NCBI GenBank assembly: GCA_011763485.2
Contig: JAANSK020222195.1
Span: forward strand, 1-24,252
Reading direction: 5' to 3'
Length of the DNA: 24,252 bases
From: Isoetes engelmannii
Lineage: Eukaryota; Streptophyta; Lycopodiopsida; Isoetales; Isoetaceae
Positions within the stretch are counted from its first letter, which is position 1; every line of letters begins with the position of its first letter. The notes beneath the pieces were generated by a model. The model did not search any database. It had not been told where the DNA came from and saw only the letters and a list, made by a program, of their open reading frames with translations. The translations under genes were made by a program, and so were the position numbers. This document shows, one piece after another, positions 19,306 through 24,252 of the stretch.

Positions 19306-19429
19306 AAACTTCCGGGAGCATAGGGTTTCCAGCAGGAAACTGGCCCTGGCGGCGCTGCTCAGAGTGACGGCAGCTGGCGCCGTCGCCAGGGCCAGTTTCC
19401 CGCCGGAAAACCCTGCGATCCGAAAGTTT
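19306..19429. repeat. GC-rich foldback with about 50-bp arms
   Basis: The left arm from 19306 (AAACTTCCGG, AGGGTTTCC, GGAAACTGGCCCTGGCG) pairs with the right arm ending at 19429 (CGCCAGGGCCAGTTTCC, GGAAAACCCT, CCGAAAGTTT), with a perfect core of 17 bp and a few indels. It is much more GC-rich than its surroundings, which suggests an inserted foldback element. Confidence 0.8.
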
Positions 19430-19692
19430 ACCGCGGTAACTTTTAGCGCCGTAACTTTCTTGACCCACAAGTTTCCTCTGCGTAAATCAGGGGATTGTCC
19501 TGAAATACTTCAGATGTGAGCTATTACCACCTAAACCCTATTGTAGTTGTAATCACAAAGTTTTGAGACTCTAACTCATGCTATTTTAAGCTTTCTTCTA
19601 AATAAACATCAAGAATGCTTTGATTGACACTACTAATGTACTAGATAAATTCCGGCGGCAACGCCCGCCGAGGCAGCACACGAGCAGTGGAA

Positions 19693-19930
19693 CCGCGAGT
19701 GCACCGCGGTGGCTGACGGGGCCGCTCGAAAATTTTACGGCACTTGATGTGGCAAACATATAAAAATCTTTTTTTTTTTTGACATGGCATTCTTTCCTTT
19801 TTTTCTGGCCGCGAGTGCGCTGCCGAGGCTGAAGGTGCCGCCCGGAACCGGCAGTTGACGTGGCAAGCATATAAAAATCCTTTTTTTTTCTTTTTCTTTT
19901 TTTGACATGGCATTCTTCCTTTTTTCTTTT
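19693..19930 (+). repeat. Tandem duplication, period 116 bp, with poly-T tracts
   Basis: CCGCGAGTGC begins copies at 19693 and 19809. Both contain TGGCAA(A/G)CATATAAAAATC, a T-rich run and GACATGGCATTCTT. The GC-rich first halves have diverged while the second halves stay close. Frames open on the minus strand across it are by-products of the repeat. Confidence 0.85.
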
Positions 19931-20064
19931 CTAGCGTCTCTGTTTTTTTGTTTCGACCTTCTTGCATGGCAATACCGGTGCCAGAGGAGTTTTTACAACG
20001 CCATGATCCGCATGTAAGTCCAGGCTTGGTGATGCATCGGTTGCCTAATTTTTATTATTATTAC

Positions 20065-20108
20065 AAGAAATTTATCGTGGCGGCCAAGGCCGCCGCGAAC
20101 ATTTCTCT
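20065..20108. repeat. GC-centred hairpin (GGCGGCCAAGGCCGCC)
   Basis: AGAAATTTATCGTGGCGGCC pairs imperfectly with GGCCGCCGCGAACATTTCT around a 2-base loop. The core GGCGGCC/GGCCGCC is perfect. It is preceded by ATTACAAGAAA, which recalls the CACTACAAGAAA ends of CACTA elements, but the full terminal motif is not there. Confidence 0.6.
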
Positions 20109-20177
20109 GACCACATGAAATAAACACCCGAACATGATCCATAAACCTAGTTAGAAGGAATATCTCAAACTTGGAAC

Positions 20178-20522
20178 GTGTGTGAGATGCACGCATTGAC
20201 ACTATGTGTGGAATATATGAAGATACTTTCTCGTTCTAACAGACCTAGTACCAATGGCTTGCACAAAGACATGTCAATTGAAACGAGTAATTATCATATG
20301 CACTTGGACAAATGCAACGAGGATTCTACATGCCAAGTACTTACAACTAAGTATAAGTCATGCAACCCACTCAAAATCGAAAATTGCAAAAAGTCTGAAA
20401 ACCTAGTGCAATCATTTGGAGATCAGGGCAAACATGTCTTGGAACTGTCTAGGCAAGAGCAAAGCAAATCTAGTAGCTTTTGTGTTCTTGCTCCATTATC
20501 ATGTCAAATAGCAAAAAATTAG
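20178..20522 (+). other. 114-codon open frame of unknown standing
   Basis: The frame opens with ATG at 20178 and stays open for 114 codons in an AT-rich region where stops should be frequent. The peptide is Cys-, Ser- and Lys-rich (about ten Cys) with no repeat, membrane segment or motif I know. No neighbouring exons or splice signals were found to support a larger gene. Chance or a transposon fragment are both possible. Confidence 0.2.
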
Positions 20523-21550
20523 CATTATTAGATTTTTTCCAACTTAATTTTGTTAATTTTGCCTACAATAGATATCAAGCCAAGTATCAAACTTGACTAA
20601 AGATAGTTTAACAAACTGAAGGCAACCACGATAGATTCGGAACCAACCACAATAGATTCGGAACCAGTAGAAAATATGTTCGACTCTATAAATATTTATT
20701 AGGTTGCTAGGACTTCAATTTAAACATGCTCATTTTATGGGGCGATTGCAATGGGATCGATCATAAGTGTAATGGCATTTATTGGCACAACCCTCACTTA
20801 AAAAAAAAAAAAAAAAAAACAATGGTCAAGTTGCACGTAATTTCAATCTAAATGTCAAAATGTCAAATTAGTCTACACCCACCTAGACATTTCCATGGTC
20901 TAAATACCTAAGCATTATTTATGCATATGCAAATGCCACTGCCAGGAAATAACGTCATGAACGGGTACAATTAGTTACTCAAGGTTAATTTGCGAGCAGA
21001 TATTCCATCCAGTGCAATAAAGGAATAGTTGCAACGCAACATTCACAAATAATTTCGTAACAGAGATAGGCATTTCTTTCTTATTTAGAACAACATTGAC
21101 TATTATTCTAAATTTTGGCAAAGTAGAAGATCAAATGAAGGGCACGCATCTATCAATTAAGGCTCAATTTATACACATGATACTCCTAATATATACTTCA
21201 TCATAAGCACAGAAATACTGTAGAAGGTTCTTTTTGCATACACCATTAATGATCAAAAACCTTAACATAACGGCTATGAAGAGCCGAAGACTTAATCTTC
21301 AAAAGTTGGTAGTAAACATAAGAACAAGACTAACTCACTCTGCTAACCAGTTGCTCAACTAAACTTCTTGCATGTTCATATAATCATTGTCCTGGATATG
21401 TTGTCTCAGTGTCAACCTAGAATTATGCTGCAACTAAGAATTTAGTTCCACATGCACCTACGCTCACGGCAGCAACCTTGACATATTGTCCTAACTTTGT
21501 GAGGCTACAGTTTGTTGTCCAGGTGAGATGGGCATGATAGCACATATCGA
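20523..21550. other. AT-rich spacer with a poly-A tract
   Basis: No coding frame was recognised. A run of about 20 A at 20800-20819 could be the tail of a SINE or LINE copy, but no flanking duplication or body was identified. A 16-base repeat, ACCACAATAGATTCGGAACC-like, occurs twice near 20627-20666. Confidence 0.35.
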
Positions 21551-21662
21551 CGAAAATCCAAAGCAGCTTGTATAGCTCCAGATTAAAAAGCTCCATACTG
21601 CATCCACGAGAATCCAAAGCGGCTTGTATAGCTCCAGATTAAAAAGCTCCATGCTGCATGTG
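21551..21662 (+). repeat. 56-bp tandem duplication
   Basis: Copies at 21551-21606 and 21607-21662 share AATCCAAAGC(A/G)GCTTGTATA and onward to CTCCAT(A/G)CTGCAT, with only a few differences. Confidence 0.9.
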
Positions 21663-21767
21663 CACAAACAAAATCACCATGAATGATAAAAACTTATTTT
21701 ATAACAAGCTCCATGCTGCATGTGCACAAACAAAATCACCATGAATGATAAAAACTTATTTTATAAC
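21644..21767 (+). repeat. 62-bp perfect tandem duplication overlapping the previous one
   Basis: AAGCTCCATGCTGCATGTGC and onward to TTATAAC occurs at 21644-21705 and again at 21706-21767 with no mismatch. The first copy starts inside the end of the 56-bp array, so the 62-bp duplication came second. Confidence 0.95.
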
Positions 21768-21837
21768 ATGTTGCAATGTACATTTCATGCTTCCATGTGC
21801 TCCACAATGCGTTTCAATACATGTGGAGAGTATAACT

Positions 21838-22080
21838 GCCCCGGGGGATGCACTTATGTAAAAGGGGGGTATGCCATCTGCGTGCAAGGGGTAGCAAAAA
21901 ACCCCCTGCATACGGATTTTTAAAAGCTAGTTTTGACCCCTTCCGAATAAAATTTACCTAGGCTAGTCCCAAAATAACCTAAAAAAGGACCCCCTACCGA
22001 CCGTATATGTACGGAATTGGGTCCAAAAAACCCCCCTCCCGTGCATGCACATGGTTTATACGAAAAAAACAGTGAATCCC
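21838..22080. repeat. Cluster of G/C homopolymer runs and short palindromes
   Basis: Runs of five to seven G or C (GGGGG, GGGGGG, CCCCC, CCCCCC) alternate with A runs, plus short palindromes (GTGCATGCAC; CCGTATATGTACGG). The composition is quite unlike the AT-rich neighbours. The AAAAAACCCCC word occurs twice about 140 bases apart. It is an unclassified repeat, possibly a small inserted element. Confidence 0.45.
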
Positions 22081-22671
22081 CCTTGATAACTGCCTATAAA
22101 ACTAATGACAACAAATTTATTTTAACGTAAATGCAGGTGCATTTTCTATTCTAATTAGAAAAGAACTTCAGAAGGTGGCTACAATATTTCTTACTAAAAG
22201 AAAAGTTTTGGTTACTGTGCTAACAACTCCTATATCCATTGCATGTCATCACATTCATTTCAAGATATGCATGACATATTTACAGCTACACAAATAAATA
22301 GCTAACCATCATCTATTATTGCAAACTAAATGCCTTATAAGTAGATCTTTCAATATGTTGTCTTGCTTGTAGAATCCAATGCTGATTTGCTGGTTCCTTT
22401 AGCTCTCAAAACGAGGAAAGCAAATCTATGTAATGCACAGATGCACCAGTAACAACAAAGAAGAGAATGCAAGAACTATAGATTTGCTTAGCAAAACTGC
22501 AGATCATAGTGTACCTTTGCTTAAGGACCAGTATTACATAAAGGGCTGCGGGAAAAAGCTTGCACAAAAAAATCTTCTGTTCTATTTCCTTCCGCCTGCA
22601 TCAATAGATAAACAACTCAAATTAACTAAATAAATAGAGCCAGCAATCAAAGCAAGCCATTAATAAAAAAC
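22081..22671. other. AT-rich spacer
   Basis: No coding frame, RNA gene or repeat was recognised here. Confidence 0.35.
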
Positions 22672-23077
22672 CAACACTAGCATGCCGACTATGCAAATGA
22701 TAATCAAGGTCTCTGACATATTCAAAATGTTGACGCGCGTTTTTTAATGCAATTTTGAAAAGCAATAGATTTAAATAGTGAAATCTTCTTATTAACTTGA
22801 ATGAAATTAAATGCTGTGACGTTTCAGATATTTATACGGGTATAAATACATGCCACATCACCTAGTATTAGTGTCAACACTAGCATGCCGACTATGCAAA
22901 TGATAATCAAGGTCTCTGACATATTCAAAATGTTGACGCGCGTTTTTTAATGCAATTTTGAAAAGCAATAGATTTAAATAGCGAAATCTTCTTATTAACT
23001 TGAATGAAATTAAATGCTGTGACGTTCCAGATATTTATACGGGTATAAATACATGCCACATCACCTAGTATTAGTGT
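22672..23077 (+). repeat. 203-bp tandem duplication, two nearly identical copies
   Basis: Copies at 22672-22874 and 22875-23077 begin CAACACTAGCATGCCGACTA and end CACCTAGTATTAGTGT. They differ at about two positions, both transitions (AGTG/AGCG and GTTTCAG/GTTCCAG). Each copy contains TTGACGCGCGT and ACGGGTATAAATACATG, the latter resembling a TATA box. There is no open frame of note. Confidence 0.95.
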
Positions 23078-23139
23078 CACCAAGGATGTCACTAAGTATT
23101 CATTAGGGATATTTAATTAAGGATATTTAGCTATGTTAA

Positions 23140-23227
23140 TTCATTAATGATTAATGGGGAAACCTAACCCTTCATTAATAATTAAGGGAAACCTAACCTT
23201 AAACCCTAATTAGAATTTAGGGTTTAA
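23140..23227. repeat. 30-bp tandem pair and telomere-like inverted repeat
   Basis: TTCATTAATGATTAATGGGG and following, at 23140-23170, is repeated with changes at 23171-23200. Overlapping the end, TTAAACCCTAA (23199-23209) and TTAGGGTTTAA (23217-23227) are perfect reverse complements around 7 bases. They resemble single units of the plant telomere repeat but do not form an array. Confidence 0.75.
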
Positions 23228-23305
23228 CATAATCAATTAACAATAATAAAAAGGGCCAACTTACTAAATTAGTTAATAATCACTAATTTAGAAAGTGACA
23301 TTTGG

Positions 23306-23393
23306 CCCAAATCGATTGGGTAAGGGAAGCTTACCAAATATAGACCTAATCAATTTGGGGCTTCTTCCCCAATTTGCCCCAGATCGATTTGGG
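23306..23393. repeat. Nested inverted repeats (CCCAAATCGAT; CAATTTGGGG)
   Basis: CCCAAATCGAT (23306-23316) pairs with ATCGATTTGGG (23383-23393). Inside, CAATTTGGGG (23351-23360) pairs perfectly with CCCCAATTTG (23367-23376) around 6 bases. GGTAAG and CTTACC in between add a third short stem. Confidence 0.75.
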
Positions 23394-24252
23394 GGAGCTA
23401 GGAGGAGGAGGAGCAGCCATAGCCACCAAGAATAGGGAGACTCTTCCAGTTAGCGGTTCTAGCGAGGATACCGGTTAGTAGGCTAGATAGCTTGAGTTTC
23501 TAAATAGGAATTGACCCTTGTTTGTTTAGATGAATGATTAGATCTTACATTATTGCTCAATTGAGGTTATGAATGGATTAAGGTAGTTCTTTGCTGCACC
23601 TCTTGTGCTTGTGGAAAATTAAGGGGGGTAGAGACCCGAAAGAGCCTCTAGATTGCTAGTAGTATGCTCCTAGATAGAAACCCCTAAATCCCAATAAATG
23701 CGGCCTGTGCATAGAGCCCACCGGGCTGTAGATGGTATATTGTGGCTGAGCACCATATAAGGGACTTGATAGTGAAGTGGTATGGGATCCAGCTGAGGTT
23801 GGTGAACGTTTTAGTGTGCTAGACTTATAGTCGGTCACTGAGTGTGGGCCGGATATGGGTCTGACACCCCCTGGGTCAAGTAATGGCATCTGATGATGAG
23901 TTCTTGGACTCGATAGGTGCGAGCAGGCTCGAGGGTGGCTCGACCTATGGATTTCGAGGGGTTTCAGTCGGGTAAGGATGTGGTTCGCCTGAGGGGTGCC
24001 ACATTCTCTAGCCACACATGGAATCATCACCTGGAAAGACTAGTCTCTCCCTGCCTCATCGGACCGGGGAGATGCAACCTGGAGTAGGTCTCATAGGGCG
24101 ACTCCATGAGACTTGTGTATCCGGTAGGCTACAACCACATTATAGCATGACTCAGCCTCTGCAAAGTATGCACACGAGGGGCGGATGGTGTGGACTACCC
24201 TAGCCAATGTTCTTATGCCAGCCAAAGCCATTGCCATAACTCTGTCTGCTGT
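23394..24252. other. Unassigned right-edge region of higher GC content
   Basis: From about 23390 the composition shifts to higher GC. Frames are open on both strands for up to 124 codons, but they overlap each other and show no known motif. The sequence has the look of a long repeat such as a retrotransposon LTR or leader that continues past the window, but no terminal motif, primer site or polypurine tract was found, so no element is named. Confidence 0.3.

Noticed and set aside
19273-19967. Minus-strand frames of 65-108 codons
   Set aside because: They are produced by the GC-rich foldback and the 116-bp tandem copies, whose repeated open stretches give low-complexity Lys/Ala/Arg peptides.
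23199-23227. Telomere repeat array
   Set aside because: Only single AAACCCTAA-like units in inverted order are present. There is no tandem array.
23656-24030. Minus-strand frame of 124 codons at the right edge
   Set aside because: The composition is Pro/Ser/His-rich without a motif, with equally long frames on the other strand, as expected in a GC-richer non-coding stretch.

Overview
The window is nuclear DNA of a land plant, most likely a flowering plant. The evidence is genes split into many small exons with GT-AG introns of roughly 65-350 bases, a plastid starch-initiation gene, a telo-box beside a ribosome-biogenesis gene, and long AT-rich gaps full of foldbacks, tandem duplications and old retrotransposon pieces. 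The species cannot be told from the sequence.

Three multi-exon genes can be read from first to last codon with every splice phase closing. (1) 1517-4689, plus strand: Pescadillo (PES/NOP7 family), a nucleolar 60S-assembly factor, 14 exons, 615 residues. (2) 10073-12608, plus strand: a PTST2/FLO6-like protein with a coiled coil and a C-terminal CBM48 starch-binding domain, 9 exons, 555 residues. (3) 16685-14345, minus strand: a type II membrane protein of glycosyltransferase family 23 (FUT8-like), 8 exons, 569 residues. Genes 2 and 3 are convergent, with 1.7 kb between their stops. No shared pathway links the three genes: they act in the nucleolus, the plastid and probably the Golgi.

The left edge (1-518, minus strand) holds an open frame that runs out of the window. 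Its end resembles the linker between endonuclease and reverse transcriptase of a LINE, but it may instead be the first part of an unrecognised gene. A second unrecognised coding-like exon lies on the minus strand at 18925-18798.

The spaces between genes are repeat-rich. The stretch 5163-6030 is a nest of direct and inverted repeats with a possible 10-bp terminal inverted repeat. The stretch 8151-9250 holds retrotransposon fossils: a TRIM-like or internally deleted LTR remnant with a tRNA-iMet primer site and polypurine tract, and next to it an antisense Gag remnant with a CCHC zinc knuckle. The stretch 16746-16971, just upstream of the FUT8-like gene, has two strong foldbacks. From 17.3 kb to the right end lies a dense series of tandem duplications and hairpins, including a 203-bp duplication whose two copies differ at only about two positions.
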